From contig NC_014501.1 of the NCBI RefSeq assembly GCF_000147335.1, forward strand, positions 4,108,001-4,172,000: 64,000 bases of DNA, read 5' to 3'. This DNA is from Gloeothece verrucosa PCC 7822. Its GTDB lineage: Bacteria; Cyanobacteriota; Cyanobacteriia; Cyanobacteriales; Microcystaceae. Below the pieces are notes generated by a model, which was not told the DNA's origin, did not search any database, and was given only the letters and a program-made list of their open reading frames with translations. Of this stretch, positions 53,076 through 62,466 are shown one piece after another. Within the stretch, counting starts at the first letter, position 1. Every line of letters begins with the position of its first letter. The translations under genes were made by a program, and so were the position numbers.

Positions 53076-54215
53076 TCATTCAGTAATGTCATCATTACGT
53101 AGTCGTTGAGCGGCTAGATAAATATCAATCAATTCCTTGAGGATTTGACTTTTTTTGAGGTTCAACTCTTGAGCAATGGTTTCTGGATTTTTACCCGCTT
53201 TAGAGAGGGCAACAATGGGTTGTTGGAAAGAACTTAAACTGAGCCAAAACTTTTCCCATTGAGCCGGAGTGAGTCCTAAATTATGCTCACTCAGGGATAT
53301 TTCTAACCAGTTGGCCACTAATTCGGGTTTGCCTTTGAGAGCAAATCCTTTAATAGCATGATAACTAACCTTTTCCCGTAGTCGATAAACTTGCTTAATT
53401 GGTAAATTGAGCCGAGCCGCGATGGTTTCTTGAGATCGTCCCGCTAAATAAAGTCTAAGCCAATCTACTGCCTGTTGACCCACTTTAGTTTCTAAATAAG
53501 CTTCAAATTCTCGTTGAACCTTTTGGCGTAGCGTTTGTTTTTCTTCCCACTCTTGAATTTCCTGATAGCGACTCACCGCCATAGTATCTAATAAACTGAC
53601 TGAAGATTCATCTTCATCGGTGCCAATTTCTTCAGATAATATACGGATCATCTCCTGTTGGGGCACTTGGGTCATCCCTCCACGAGACTGACGACGTAAG
53701 TAATTGACAAAGCGATAGCCCAAAAGCGGTTGATTGCGAATCGGGCGTAGGCTATACTCTTCGATCGTGGCAAAAAGTATACTATTTCTGAGACGCTCAT
53801 CTTTAGTACATTGAGAGATCCATTCAATTTGTGATTGAATGTAGCGGTCATTTTTTAACATTTCTTGAATAACTTCTTGTAGCACATCTACCACCGCTCG
53901 TTGTCGGTCTCGACTCAAAGCTACCCAAGTGCGAATTTTATTGCGTAGGGTGACCACCGAACCCAAACGATTAAGTAAATTTTTATAAGCTTGAGTAGGA
54001 CTGACGGCTAAATAACGTTGTCGCAAAATGCGGTAACGATAGTCCATGCCCTGAGCCAAAATTTTCAGTTGCTCTGGCTTAAAATCTTCAAATTTTTGAG
54101 TATCTTCCCCCAATAACCAGTAAACGATACTGTTACATACCGTTTCACTCAGTTTAATGTCCTCTTTACTCAGACGAGAACGCCACTCTTTTTCTAACTC
54201 CTCGGCTATGGTCAT
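53076..54215 (-). CDS. hetZ: HetZ-family protein
   Basis: HetZ is a DNA-binding-type regulator first known for heterocyst differentiation in Anabaena, but homologues also occur in species that do not make heterocysts. The 379-residue product fits the family: LSETVCNSIVYWLLGED near 22-38, LRNKIRTWVALSRDRQRAVVDVLQE, and NLPIKQVYRLREKVSYHAI, a helix-turn-helix-like element near 275-293. The family assignment is from memory of the pattern. No PatU neighbour was found. Function in a non-heterocystous host is unknown. Confidence 0.7.
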   Translation of the reverse strand: MTIAEELEKEWRSRLSKEDIKLSETVCNSIVYWLLGEDTQKFEDFKPEQLKILAQGMDYRYRILRQRYLAVSPTQAYKNLLNRLGSVVTLRNKIRTWVALSRDRQRAVVDVLQEVIQEMLKNDRYIQSQIEWISQCTKDERLRNSILFATIEEYSLRPIRNQPLLGYRFVNYLRRQSRGGMTQVPQQEMIRILSEEIGTDEDESSVSLLDTMAVSRYQEIQEWEEKQTLRQKVQREFEAYLETKVGQQAVDWLRLYLAGRSQETIAARLNLPIKQVYRLREKVSYHAIKGFALKGKPELVANWLEISLSEHNLGLTPAQWEKFWLSLSSFQQPIVALSKAGKNPETIAQELNLKKSQILKELIDIYLAAQRLRNDDITE

Positions 54216-54526
54216 GAGATTGCCCTATATTAACCTACCATTTTCATCATATTAAGAGTTTTTTTCAGTACCTAAAAGATGTCATCCCGATTTTCTCTTA
54301 GCGGCATCTAATCGATCGTTGTCTAGCCACTTCCTTAATAACCCTATCAAGGAAAAATGGTCACCCGAAAAAATTCCTCCTAATGGTTGAATCAGCAACT
54401 GATGAGCCTAGAGGCGGACAAGTTCGTCCCCCCAGTCCGCATTCCATTGCGGCTTGTCATATCATCAGTATTAGCCAGCATAGCAAGAATTGTTCCTTCT
54501 AGGGTAACTGAGTTCGCCGTCCAATT
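54216..54526. other. Spacer with no recognised gene
   Basis: About 310 bases between two minus-strand genes. It includes a GC-richer patch (54405-54465) with short inverted repeats such as GGCGGAC/GTCCGC. A 39-codon plus-strand frame (54383-54502) has no ribosome site. No RNA gene was recognised. Confidence 0.5.
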
Positions 54527-55696
54527 CTAGACCACACTTTTAAACTGTTCGACGCAGCTTACCAGCATTTCCACGCCATAGCTCAAAGCAATTTCTTGAA
54601 AATTAAAGCGGGGGTGATGATGAGGATAATTTAACTCCATTTGAGGGTTACCAGAACCTAGAAAAAAGAAACAACCCGGAATCTTGGCTTGAAAGTAGCT
54701 AAAATCTTCTCCGGCCATCGTTTGACAATCATAAATAATATTTTGTGGAATTTCTACCCGATATTTTGCGATCTTTGTCACTAATTCTGTTAATTGAGCC
54801 TGATTTTTGACGGTGGGGCTGGTGCGATGCCAATGGAGTTCATATTCTGCCCCATGAATTTGACAGACTCCTCGAATGACCTCTTCAATTCTTTTAGGGA
54901 GAAATTCTTGTAAATAAGGATGAAAATAGCGTACTGTGCCGCTAAATTGGGCTGTACTGGCTATTACATTATATCTGGTGCCGGCTCCCACTTGCCCCAC
55001 TGTAATCACGCAAGGATCAAAGGGATTAATATTACGGGCAACAATAGTTTGTAAAGCTTGAATAATTTGCGTAACGACAATTACAGCATCAATGGTTTGC
55101 TGAGGCATTCCCGGATGACCGCCTCTACCAGTGATCAGACATTCAAAACGCTCTGAGGCAGCCATTAAATTATCTGGACGCACCCCAATGGTTCCTACTG
55201 GTAAATTATTCCACAGGTGTAAGCCAATAATAGCATCTATTCCCTCAGTCACCCCGGCTTCAATCATCGCCTGAGCGCCGCCTAATCCTTCCTCAGCCGG
55301 TTGAAAAATCAGTTTCACCTCTCCTGGAAAGTCTCGATGCTCAGATAGATAATGAGCGACTCCTAGGAGTATGGCGATATGTCCATCATGTCCACAGGCG
55401 TGACTAATCCCCGGATGTTTTGATTTATAGGAGAGTTCCTGATTTTCCTCGATGGGTAAAGCATCCATATCGGCCCGCAGGGCTAAGGTTTTGCCTGGAC
55501 GGTTTCCTTTAAGGGTGACCACAATACCCGTTTGAGCTACGCCGGTGATGGGTTCGAGTCCCCATTGTCTCAAACCTTGGGCGATAAATTCGGCGGTCAT
55601 CACTTCATTAAACCCGAGTTCTGGGTATTGATGAAAGTGCCTTCGCCACTCGATGAGTAAAGGTTGCAGGTTTTGAATGTCTGGTCTGATTTTCAT
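54527..55696 (-). CDS. M20-family amidohydrolase (hippurate/IAA-amino-acid hydrolase-like)
   Basis: A zinc-dependent amide-bond hydrolase. The N-terminal QNLQPLLIEWRRHFHQYPELGF, the metal motifs LRADMDALPI and ACGHDGH (the Cys is typical of the hippurate hydrolase branch), the acid pair in PAEEG, and TMAGEDFSYF near the C-terminus are intact. Length 389 aa is standard. Substrates in this group include N-acyl amino acids and hippurate; which is used cannot be told. Confidence 0.92.
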   Translation of the reverse strand: MKIRPDIQNLQPLLIEWRRHFHQYPELGFNEVMTAEFIAQGLRQWGLEPITGVAQTGIVVTLKGNRPGKTLALRADMDALPIEENQELSYKSKHPGISHACGHDGHIAILLGVAHYLSEHRDFPGEVKLIFQPAEEGLGGAQAMIEAGVTEGIDAIIGLHLWNNLPVGTIGVRPDNLMAASERFECLITGRGGHPGMPQQTIDAVIVVTQIIQALQTIVARNINPFDPCVITVGQVGAGTRYNVIASTAQFSGTVRYFHPYLQEFLPKRIEEVIRGVCQIHGAEYELHWHRTSPTVKNQAQLTELVTKIAKYRVEIPQNIIYDCQTMAGEDFSYFQAKIPGCFFFLGSGNPQMELNYPHHHPRFNFQEIALSYGVEMLVSCVEQFKSVV

Positions 55697-55781
55697 AGTA
55701 TTTATGATATTCTATTTGTTTGTAAAAAGTACAAGAGCCTAGCGGATGGGCGTAGTTCAACCTCAAGAGTACAGCTAGACC

Positions 55782-55803
55782 AAAAAACCCGCCAAAGCGG
55801 GTT
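55782..55803 (-). terminator. Strong intrinsic terminator on the minus strand
   Basis: On the minus strand AACCCGC (from 55803) pairs with GCGGGTT (55792-55786) around TTTG, followed by a T-run. It lies about 170 bases past the end of the upstream methyltransferase gene and just before the amidohydrolase promoter region. Confidence 0.85.
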
Positions 55804-55971
55804 AGATTATCCATTGTTGAGGGTTGGCTTTCGCCGGCAACTCGAGTCTATTGGTCAAGTTAGGGTAATGGTGGAATAATGTCTAAAAGGGTTTGACGAA
55901 TTACCTCTTCGATCACATCAATAAACAAACCCAATTATAAGCGTGTCTAGCCAAGTTTTTTAAGCAAGTCA
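55804..55971 (-). ncRNA. Candidate small RNA or long 3' UTR
   Basis: The 170-base minus-strand stretch between the methyltransferase stop and the terminator has no ORF but holds a stem closed by a GAAA tetraloop (55826-55835). Either the methyltransferase transcript has a long 3' UTR or a separate small RNA ends here. No known RNA family was recognised. Confidence 0.3.
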
Positions 55972-56634
55972 TTAACTATACCATTTTAAGCTGGGATCTT
56001 CACAAAAGTTCTCTTCTCTCAACATTTTTACAATAACACATTGACCAAACCCAAGGCCCTTAAAGGGGAGAAGAATATTTAGTTTAGGGATGAAACTACG
56101 GCTAGTTTTTATTTCTGTCAACTTAAATCTTCCTTTAGCCATTCTTTCTAAATTCCAGAGAAAAACAGGAGTGATATGACCGATTTCTTCATAGGAAGAT
56201 ACAAAATTATATAAGTTTGAATTTAATAAAAACCCCAATCTAACATACCAGTTATGTAAATTAGGAGTGCTTAATATGACAATACCATTCGGCTTGGTAA
56301 TTCGATAAAGTTCTCGAATTAAATGCCAGGGATTTTCGATATGCTCTATGACTTCAGCACCAACGATATAATCAAAAGTTTCGTCTTCATAAGGTAAAGT
56401 TTTATTTAAATCGACTTTTTGACAAGTAATTTCTTCTTTGGGAATAAAATTTTGAGGATTCAGATCGCACGCCATCACCTTAAAGCCTTCATTTTGGATT
56501 TTTTGAGTTAAATAGCCTTTATAAGCTCCAATTTCAAGTAATAATCCTTTGTTTTCATCTTTTAACAAGTCAAGGATTGTTTGGTGAATACTTTCTTGAG
56601 TTAATGAATTTATATTCAATGATTTAAAACTCAT
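55972..56634 (-). CDS. Class I SAM-dependent methyltransferase
   Basis: A 220-residue Rossmann methyltransferase. Motif I reads LLEIGAYKGYLTQKI (about 34-48), then MACDLNPQN, the FDYIVGAEVIEHIENP post-I region and ITKPNGIVILSTPN near 113-126, all of the UbiE/Ubi-type branch. The C-terminal part is more variable. It lacks co-clustered biosynthetic genes, so neither substrate nor pathway can be assigned. Base composition is AT-rich. Confidence 0.85.
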   Translation of the reverse strand: MSFKSLNINSLTQESIHQTILDLLKDENKGLLLEIGAYKGYLTQKIQNEGFKVMACDLNPQNFIPKEEITCQKVDLNKTLPYEDETFDYIVGAEVIEHIENPWHLIRELYRITKPNGIVILSTPNLHNWYVRLGFLLNSNLYNFVSSYEEIGHITPVFLWNLERMAKGRFKLTEIKTSRSFIPKLNILLPFKGLGFGQCVIVKMLREENFCEDPSLKWYS

Positions 56635-56820
56635 TATCTGACTCCTTAAACTCTGAAAATTATCTTGATGATTATACCATGCTCTCCGAGCTTCTGTGTT
56701 AAGAAGGATGCGGGGTGTGGGGTATCCCCATCAATACCGATCGGGGATTTAACAAAGAATAAAATATTGTTCGGTCCATCAATGCTTGCACCCGCGCGCT
56801 GACGAAGATGATCCTAACAA

Positions 56821-57573
56821 TTATAGAGTCCCCGAAATCAGAGCAGGAATAACAATATAACCGCTATCACCATCGCCTAAAATCAAGTTACGCTCAGGGC
56901 CCCAATACCACCAATAAGCCGCCACATAAGCACAGATGAGACTATCAAGTTGATCCTCGATGGCTTTAAGTTGTTTGCCGGTGAGCGGCTGTTTTAAAGA
57001 TGTATCAATAAGCTCAAAAGTAAAATTTAAAACGAGTTTAGGTTGATAATGAGTTAAGTTTTTGACAATATAATTGTACAATTTAATTAATTCCGATTGA
57101 CGCTGTTTTAAGGGACCTTTTTTATATTTTAAAATTCGCTCTAACTGGAATAAATTGACCATAGCCGGATGAGGAAAAACTTCGATTTGAAAACGTCCGA
57201 CTTGTTGAGGAGTAATGGTAGGGGCATGAAGAAAACCCCGTTGTTCTAAACTCGAGCCAAAAGCGACTGTTTGCCGAGCAAAAGGACGGGATAAATTAGC
57301 CGGATAACAGCCAGCATGATAGCGGCGGAAATATTGATGAGTGAGTTTATCGGCTAATCTCATACCGGTGTGATTAGTAATTAAAGTGGGAGCATCAACA
57401 GCAATTAACGCTCCTTCAGTAGGCGCAATAAAATCATCGATCCAAATTAAAATATCATGGACTTTTTGGAAATGGTTGAGTTCGAGTAATTCAAGCTGAT
57501 TATTTTGCCAAATTAAAGCGCAAACTCCAGTATAGCCAGATGACCAAGCCAGATCAATGCCGATAAATTTCAT
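56821..57573 (-). CDS. DUF429 protein (RNase H-like fold)
   Basis: DUF429 proteins are predicted nucleases with an RNase H-like fold; the activity is unproven. FIGIDLAWSSGYTG at the start, IAVDAPTLITNHTGMR in the middle and the C-terminal EDQLDSLICAYVAAYWWYWG supply the conserved Asp residues. The product is 250 residues from this ATG; an upstream in-frame ATG would add nine less typical residues, so the internal start is preferred. It is divergent from dapB. Confidence 0.87.
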   Translation of the reverse strand: MKFIGIDLAWSSGYTGVCALIWQNNQLELLELNHFQKVHDILIWIDDFIAPTEGALIAVDAPTLITNHTGMRLADKLTHQYFRRYHAGCYPANLSRPFARQTVAFGSSLEQRGFLHAPTITPQQVGRFQIEVFPHPAMVNLFQLERILKYKKGPLKQRQSELIKLYNYIVKNLTHYQPKLVLNFTFELIDTSLKQPLTGKQLKAIEDQLDSLICAYVAAYWWYWGPERNLILGDGDSGYIVIPALISGTL

Positions 57574-57649
57574 AAAAATTTCGCTTGTAGTCGTTCCCAT
57601 CTAGTTTAAAATTGCTCTGAATAGCTTATGAAAAATTGTTTAAACAATT

Positions 57650-58477
57650 ATGACCAATGAATCCCCGATCCCCGTCGTCGTCAATGGGGCAGCCGGTAAA
57701 ATGGGACAAGAAGTGATAAAAGCTGTTTCCTCGGCAAAAGATCTGATTTTAGTAGGGGCAGTGGATAAAAACCCCAAATATCGGGGACAAGATGCGGGAG
57801 AGGTGGCCGGATGCGGACCGGTAGAAGTGCCGATCATTGATGACTTACAAAGTATTTTAGTTCTGGCAACTCAGGAAAAAGTCCAAGGCGTAATGGTAGA
57901 TTTTACTCATCCAGATGGGGTCTATGAAAATGTTCGCAGTGCCATCGCTTATGGAGTTCGTCCTGTGGTGGGAACCACCGGCCTTAGTGTGGAACAAATT
58001 AAAGATTTAGCCGATTTTGCGGAAAAAGCCAGTACGGGTTGTTTAATTGTGCCGAATTTTTCCCTGGGCATGATTTTATTGCAACAAGCCGCTATGCAAG
58101 CCTCTCAATATTTCGATCATGTGGAAATTATAGAACTTCATCATAACCAAAAAGCTGATGCCCCGAGCGGCACAGCCATCAAAACCGCAGAAATGCTCTC
58201 GGAATTGGGCAAAACCTATAACGCGGCTAAAGTAGAAGAAACGGAAAATATCGCGGGTTCTCGGGGAGGAATTGTGGGAGAAAATATTCGGGTTCATAGT
58301 GTGCGCTTACCGGGCTTAATTGCTCACCAAGAAGTAATTTTTGGCTCACCGGGTCAAATTTATACTCTGCGTCACGATACCACAGATCGCTCGAGTTTTA
58401 TGCCTGGAGTGCTTTTAGCCATTCGTAAAGTTACTCAACTCAAATCTTTAGTTTATGGGTTAGAAAAAGTGTTATAA
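57650..58477 (+). CDS. dapB: 4-Hydroxy-tetrahydrodipicolinate reductase
   Basis: Second committed enzyme of lysine and diaminopimelate synthesis. [11 protein letters not shown] (about 11-21) binds NAD(P)H, VGTTGLS is a conserved loop, and [15 protein letters not shown] (about 161-175) holds the catalytic HH and the Lys. The length (275 aa) and C-terminus are normal. A short palindromic stretch and an integrase gene follow, which suggests insertion just after dapB. Confidence 0.96.
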   Translation: MTNESPIPVVVNGAAGKMGQEVIKAVSSAKDLILVGAVDKNPKYRGQDAGEVAGCGPVEVPIIDDLQSILVLATQEKVQGVMVDFTHPDGVYENVRSAIAYGVRPVVGTTGLSVEQIKDLADFAEKASTGCLIVPNFSLGMILLQQAAMQASQYFDHVEIIELHHNQKADAPSGTAIKTAEMLSELGKTYNAAKVEETENIAGSRGGIVGENIRVHSVRLPGLIAHQEVIFGSPGQIYTLRHDTTDRSSFMPGVLLAIRKVTQLKSLVYGLEKVL

Positions 58478-58484
58478 TTTCTCT

Positions 58485-58578
58485 AACCGCTACTTACTTA
58501 ATACTATTAATAATAGTATTAATCTAAAACCAAGCTCAGAGACTAAGTAAGTAATAGTTAAGTAACTTACAAAGGAAT
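58485..58578. promoter_or_regulatory. Nested palindromes before the recombinase gene
   Basis: TTAATACTAT-TAATA-ATAGTATTAA is a perfect 25-base palindrome near 58497-58522, lying inside a larger inverted pair TACTTACTT/AAGTAAGTA. Position directly before the recombinase suggests operator, attachment or accessory protein sites; the sequence alone does not distinguish these. Confidence 0.5.
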
Positions 58579-58580
58579 AC

Positions 58581-60149
58581 ATGAGTACCCAAAAACTAAA
58601 ATCTGAGCAACTTCCAACTGATGGAAGCTTTCAGCTTAAAGAACGGTTAGCCACTATTAACCAGTTTCTCAAGGACAACGGTAAACACGGTAAGACGGCA
58701 ACCATCAAAGTCAGTGGTCAAGCCTTAGCTGTTCAGTTCTCATTCAATGGGCAACAGCAAAAGGGGGTTAATGAAAGGTTTAGCTTTGAGGGATTAGAGA
58801 AAGCAAAACGTATTGCTTTGTTAGTCAGTGCCCAATTAGAGGCAGGCACATATACTCATGAATGGTTAAATGAGCTACTAGGCAAAAAACCTAAGCAGTC
58901 AATTGAAACATCCCAGGAACCTGAAAAGAAGAAAACCTGTAAAGAGTTGCTGGCTGAGTATAAAACTTGGTGGTTTAAAGAAAAAACATCACTAAAGACA
59001 GGAACCAACAAGTCATGGTTTCATCGACAAAGATGGCTAGACGCTCTTGAATCAATCGATAAACCATTGACTGACAAGATAATTCAGGATGTAATTCTAA
59101 GCACTACTCCTAACAGTGCAGATAGGGGAATAGCTATTAGAGGGGTAAAGAATTTTCTTGACTTCCACTGTATTGATTACCCTAAATTTCTTGACAAGCT
59201 TCAAAAGGAAAATAAGCCCAAACCTTCTAAGAAATACATCCCTACTGACTCAGAGATTGAACAGTATCTACAAGCGATGATAAAGAGAGAAATAGAGGGG
59301 CAGCATAAAAGTGGCGGGCGAAAAACAAACATGAAAGCACGCCAAAAAATAACCTTTATCTACAAACTATTAGCCATCTATGGCTTAAGGATTCATGAGG
59401 TATTCCAGATAGCTAACTGGGATAAGCCAGTTACCCTTAAAAACGGTGATTGGGTAACAGTTGATGTTAGTGATGATGACGAGTCTAGCGACTCAGATAC
59501 GATGGAACAGTACCAAGGTGAAGACTTTGTTATTCCAGCAATTAATAGTATTAATAATAGTCTTAAAATCCTAGCCATTAAAAATGACACTAAGACAGGT
59601 TATAGGATGGCTATGCCCTTAAGCCCTACGGATAAAGACTGGCTTAAAGAGTGGGACTTAATTAGGAACTGCCCAATTGAGGAGTTATTACCTAATTGGA
59701 AGTTTCCTAAAGAAGGTAAGACCAGCGCAATATGTGGATATTTTCGGCTAGGAACAATGGGAGGAGGCGAGACTCAATACTCACGTAACAATCGCTTTAT
59801 TCCTTTTACTCCCCATGCTCTAAGACACGCCTATAACCACAGAGGGCACAATCAAGGCATCAACCAAGCCCAACTAGCTCAAAGTCTAGGTCACTCAATA
59901 GAAATGAACGGAACAACTTACTTTGATACCATGAGAGAGGAAACCAAGTTACAAGGCTTAAAAAATGCCTTTAAACAGGAGTTAAACAAAGTGGATAGGG
60001 TAACAGAGTTAGAGGCAGAAGTTAAAGCCTTAAAACTTGAAAATGAGCGATTGAAACAAGAGCTTTTAGAGTTAAAAGTCAAACAACAACTAGAACATCA
60101 TTGGACTGAAACCGAGGGTTATGGCTGTCGGTTAGAAAAGATATTGTAG
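58581..60149 (+). CDS. Solitary tyrosine recombinase/integrase
   Basis: A 522-residue site-specific recombinase. The catalytic set is present: Arg270 (YGLRIHEVF), His412 and Arg415 (PHALRH), His438 (LGHSIEM) and Tyr447 (TTYFDT). An N-terminal core-binding-type region (about 118-215) precedes it and an acidic insertion (DDDESSDSD near 300) interrupts the catalytic domain. A leucine-rich coiled coil (about 472-500; ELEAEVKALKLENERLKQE) extends the C-terminus. No phage, plasmid or cargo genes adjoin it: dapB precedes and a conserved cyanobacterial gene follows. It may be a resident domesticated recombinase or a remnant of a lost element. Confidence 0.85.
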   Translation: MSTQKLKSEQLPTDGSFQLKERLATINQFLKDNGKHGKTATIKVSGQALAVQFSFNGQQQKGVNERFSFEGLEKAKRIALLVSAQLEAGTYTHEWLNELLGKKPKQSIETSQEPEKKKTCKELLAEYKTWWFKEKTSLKTGTNKSWFHRQRWLDALESIDKPLTDKIIQDVILSTTPNSADRGIAIRGVKNFLDFHCIDYPKFLDKLQKENKPKPSKKYIPTDSEIEQYLQAMIKREIEGQHKSGGRKTNMKARQKITFIYKLLAIYGLRIHEVFQIANWDKPVTLKNGDWVTVDVSDDDESSDSDTMEQYQGEDFVIPAINSINNSLKILAIKNDTKTGYRMAMPLSPTDKDWLKEWDLIRNCPIEELLPNWKFPKEGKTSAICGYFRLGTMGGGETQYSRNNRFIPFTPHALRHAYNHRGHNQGINQAQLAQSLGHSIEMNGTTYFDTMREETKLQGLKNAFKQELNKVDRVTELEAEVKALKLENERLKQELLELKVKQQLEHHWTETEGYGCRLEKIL

Positions 60150-60216
60150 TCATTAGTCAGAGCCTTTTTGCTGTTCTCCTTTTGCAAGAGCGCCTTTTAT
60201 CCACTAACCCATCATT

Positions 60217-60924
60217 ATGCTAATACCCATCACTCGCCCAACTTTTGAGCAAATCATTCCCCTCATCGCCACAGGACCTCAGTATGCCCATTATTGGGGC
60301 ACTTGGCAAGACTTTTTAAGACGACTGCTCATTTCTGTGGTCGCTTTAACCGTGACTTGGTTAGGAGGAATGCTATTTGGTGACGGAGCAATGGCTATTA
60401 AGCTGCTTTTGGACATCATCGCGGGGTTATATTGGTTATGGGCACCCGTATACTGGGCCAGTATCCGTAACGGAAAGTGTCGCCGTTTTCCCTATAGTGG
60501 TTTTTGGCGAGGGCGGGTATTAGATGCGTTTATTACTGAAGAATTAGTTAGGGAAGAGGAAAGAGTTGATAAAATGGGGCAATTAGTGATCGTGGAAAAT
60601 CGAGAACGCCGCATTAATCTCGCCATCGGTGATCAAAACGGCTTTCGCGCTACTGTGCAAGCCCCTCTGCGCCGTATTCATAAGGTAATTAGACCGGGTG
60701 ATATTGCTCTGGGGTTAGTTTTATCTAGACAGCCGGACCTGCAAACCATTGCTAAAATTACTGATATTTTTCTTCCTCAACATAACCTCTGGGTGGGTGA
60801 GTATCCCTATTTACGACGAGATGTGTTTACTCAAGTGAGTGAAGATTTAAGGTATGAAAGTGATCAACCTCCTGCTTCTTATCGTCGTCGGCCCAATAAT
60901 ATTAAGCGCCGCCAACAGTTTTAA
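60217..60924 (+). CDS. Conserved cyanobacterial membrane protein, function unknown
   Basis: The 235-residue protein has two hydrophobic segments (about 34-50 and 60-82) after a short N-terminus (TRPTFEQIIPLIATGPQYAHYWGTW). The soluble rest includes FPYSGFWRGRVLDAF and a region repeating RRINLAIGDQNGFRATVQAPLRR. The C-terminus is strongly basic (SYRRRPNNIKRRQQF). Homologues are sometimes labelled phosphate ABC permease, but no such motif is seen here. It is followed 18 bases later by a START-like gene, so the two likely form an operon. Confidence 0.72.
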   Translation: MLIPITRPTFEQIIPLIATGPQYAHYWGTWQDFLRRLLISVVALTVTWLGGMLFGDGAMAIKLLLDIIAGLYWLWAPVYWASIRNGKCRRFPYSGFWRGRVLDAFITEELVREEERVDKMGQLVIVENRERRINLAIGDQNGFRATVQAPLRRIHKVIRPGDIALGLVLSRQPDLQTIAKITDIFLPQHNLWVGEYPYLRRDVFTQVSEDLRYESDQPPASYRRRPNNIKRRQQF

Positions 60925-60942
60925 TTTACGGTTATAAAAATC

Positions 60943-61473
60943 ATGATCATCGATGTCAGTTCACAAATTCCCTTTCCTCGCTCTTTAGTGTATGCCACCT
61001 TTCGAGATAATGTAGTTGATCTAGTTCCCTACGTCCCTTCTATTAAAAATTTACAGCTTAAGTCTCGGGTAGAAAAACCAGAACAGGTTGAGTGTGTCTA
61101 TATTTTGCGTGGTGTAGGAGAAATTCCCAGTCTTCTAAAACCCTGGCTAAACGAAGATTTATTGACTTGGACAGAATATGATGTCTGGAAAGCCTCTAAT
61201 TTTACCCTTGAGTGGCGTATTAGAACTCATGCTTTTACGGAAGCGGTACATTGGGCTGGTATAAATTCTTTTTTTGAGCAAGGAAATACAACCCTTGTTA
61301 AAAGTCGATGCGAACTGAAGATAGACCATAAAGCCCTGAAAAATATTCCTTTTATCATGCGTTCTCAAGTGGCACAATTGGCGGAGCATTATCTAGCCAA
61401 GCAATCTGAACCTAGTTTATCTTTGATGAGTGAGGGAGTGCGGCGCTATCTTTCTCAAGCGAATAGGCAATAG
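60943..61473 (+). CDS. SRPBCC (START-like) family protein
   Basis: A 176-residue single-domain helix-grip protein: SQIPFPRSLVYATFRDNVVDLVPYVPSIKNL forms the first strand and helices, then VYILRG, and the long final helix NIPFIMRSQVAQLAEHYL. These domains bind hydrophobic ligands such as lipids, sterols or tetrapyrroles. The ligand is not known. It follows a membrane protein of unknown function, with which it is probably co-expressed. Confidence 0.82.
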   Translation: MIIDVSSQIPFPRSLVYATFRDNVVDLVPYVPSIKNLQLKSRVEKPEQVECVYILRGVGEIPSLLKPWLNEDLLTWTEYDVWKASNFTLEWRIRTHAFTEAVHWAGINSFFEQGNTTLVKSRCELKIDHKALKNIPFIMRSQVAQLAEHYLAKQSEPSLSLMSEGVRRYLSQANRQ

Positions 61474-61525
61474 GGAACAAAAAAATAGGGGAAAGGGGAA
61501 AAAACTAATCACTCATGACCAATGA

Positions 61526-62233
61526 CTATAAAGAGAGTAAAGATAAAATCTCGGGCATTAACTTTTTATAAGCTTCTACTACTTTAGCTTTTGGAGGGAT
61601 GATTGCCACTGTTCCTAAAAGAATTTTGATGGCTGTCTTAGCATTTTTTTTGAGGTTCTCATCTTTGGGGTGGCTGACAATTTGAATCAATGTGTCAATT
61701 TGTTCAAGAGCTTCGAATTTGTCTGTGTCACTCAGGTCAACAGAAGTAGAAATCGCTTCTTTTAACTGCTGCAATAATTGAGCGGACCTTAAAACGGTTT
61801 TTGAGTTGCTGAGTTCGGGATTTTCCGAGGTTTCATCAATAGGGATTGCCGCTAATCTCAATAAATTTTCGGTTGCCCAGATGGGGGTATGTGTCCGTAG
61901 CGCAAGAGCAATGGCATCGCTTGGACGGCTATCAATTTCGTGGGTGATTTCTCCTTGTTGAACACAAAGATGAGCATAAAAAGTATTCTCTTCTAAACCA
62001 TGAATAATCACTCCTTTAAGCGGCAATTTACAGGCTTTTAGAAGATTAGCAAATAAATCATGAGTCATGGGTCGTGGACCATGCTGGTTGTGAATCGCTG
62101 CTATGATTGACTGTGCCTCCTTCTGTCCAATTTCGATAGAAATAAAATAATTATCTGAAATATCTTTGAGTAATACTCTCGGGTTTTTTGTAATAATATC
62201 TAAGGCGACGGAGGCCACTTGCATTTCAATCAT
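61526..62233 (-). CDS. Bifunctional-nuclease-domain (BFN/DUF151) protein
   Basis: The N-terminal BFN domain (about 1-125) shows IEMQVASVALD, ISIEIGQKEAQSIIAAI and the core EIDSRPSDAIALALRT near 101-116. The plant member degrades RNA and DNA; bacterial members are common but little studied. The C-terminal half (about 135-235) is helical and not recognised. Length 235 aa is longer than the bare domain. It is transcribed alone. Confidence 0.88.
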   Translation of the reverse strand: MIEMQVASVALDIITKNPRVLLKDISDNYFISIEIGQKEAQSIIAAIHNQHGPRPMTHDLFANLLKACKLPLKGVIIHGLEENTFYAHLCVQQGEITHEIDSRPSDAIALALRTHTPIWATENLLRLAAIPIDETSENPELSNSKTVLRSAQLLQQLKEAISTSVDLSDTDKFEALEQIDTLIQIVSHPKDENLKKNAKTAIKILLGTVAIIPPKAKVVEAYKKLMPEILSLLSL

Positions 62234-62375
62234 AATTAGTAATGACAGCGTACAATACCATTGAAAAAAATCCTTGATTATCCCAATTTTTTTATTAGAC
62301 TGATATCAATTAGTTTCTTATAACAGAGATGAGGGCAAATTGATATTAACTTTGACTTTGGGAAAATCGACCTAG

Positions 62376-62395
62376 GTGCGGAACAGGTTCCGTAC
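62376..62395. repeat. Second copy of the 20-bp palindrome
   Basis: GTGCGGAACAGGTTCCGTAC has the same arms as the psbA insertion with one arm mismatch. It lies in the spacer between the BFN and mtnB genes, next to an inverted pair TGTAGC/GCTACA (about 62405-62428) that may end the mtn transcript. Confidence 0.75.
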
Positions 62396-62466
62396 TAATT
62401 TAAATGTAGCAAAAGTGTTTTAGCTACAAATGTAGAAATTTTGACGGAAATAAATTCTAATTTTTG

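Noticed and set aside
54383..54502. 39-codon plus-strand frame between the HetZ-family and amidohydrolase genes
   Set aside because: No ribosome site; it lies over GC-rich inverted repeats. A PatS-like peptide was considered because of HetZ, but no RGSGR motif is present.
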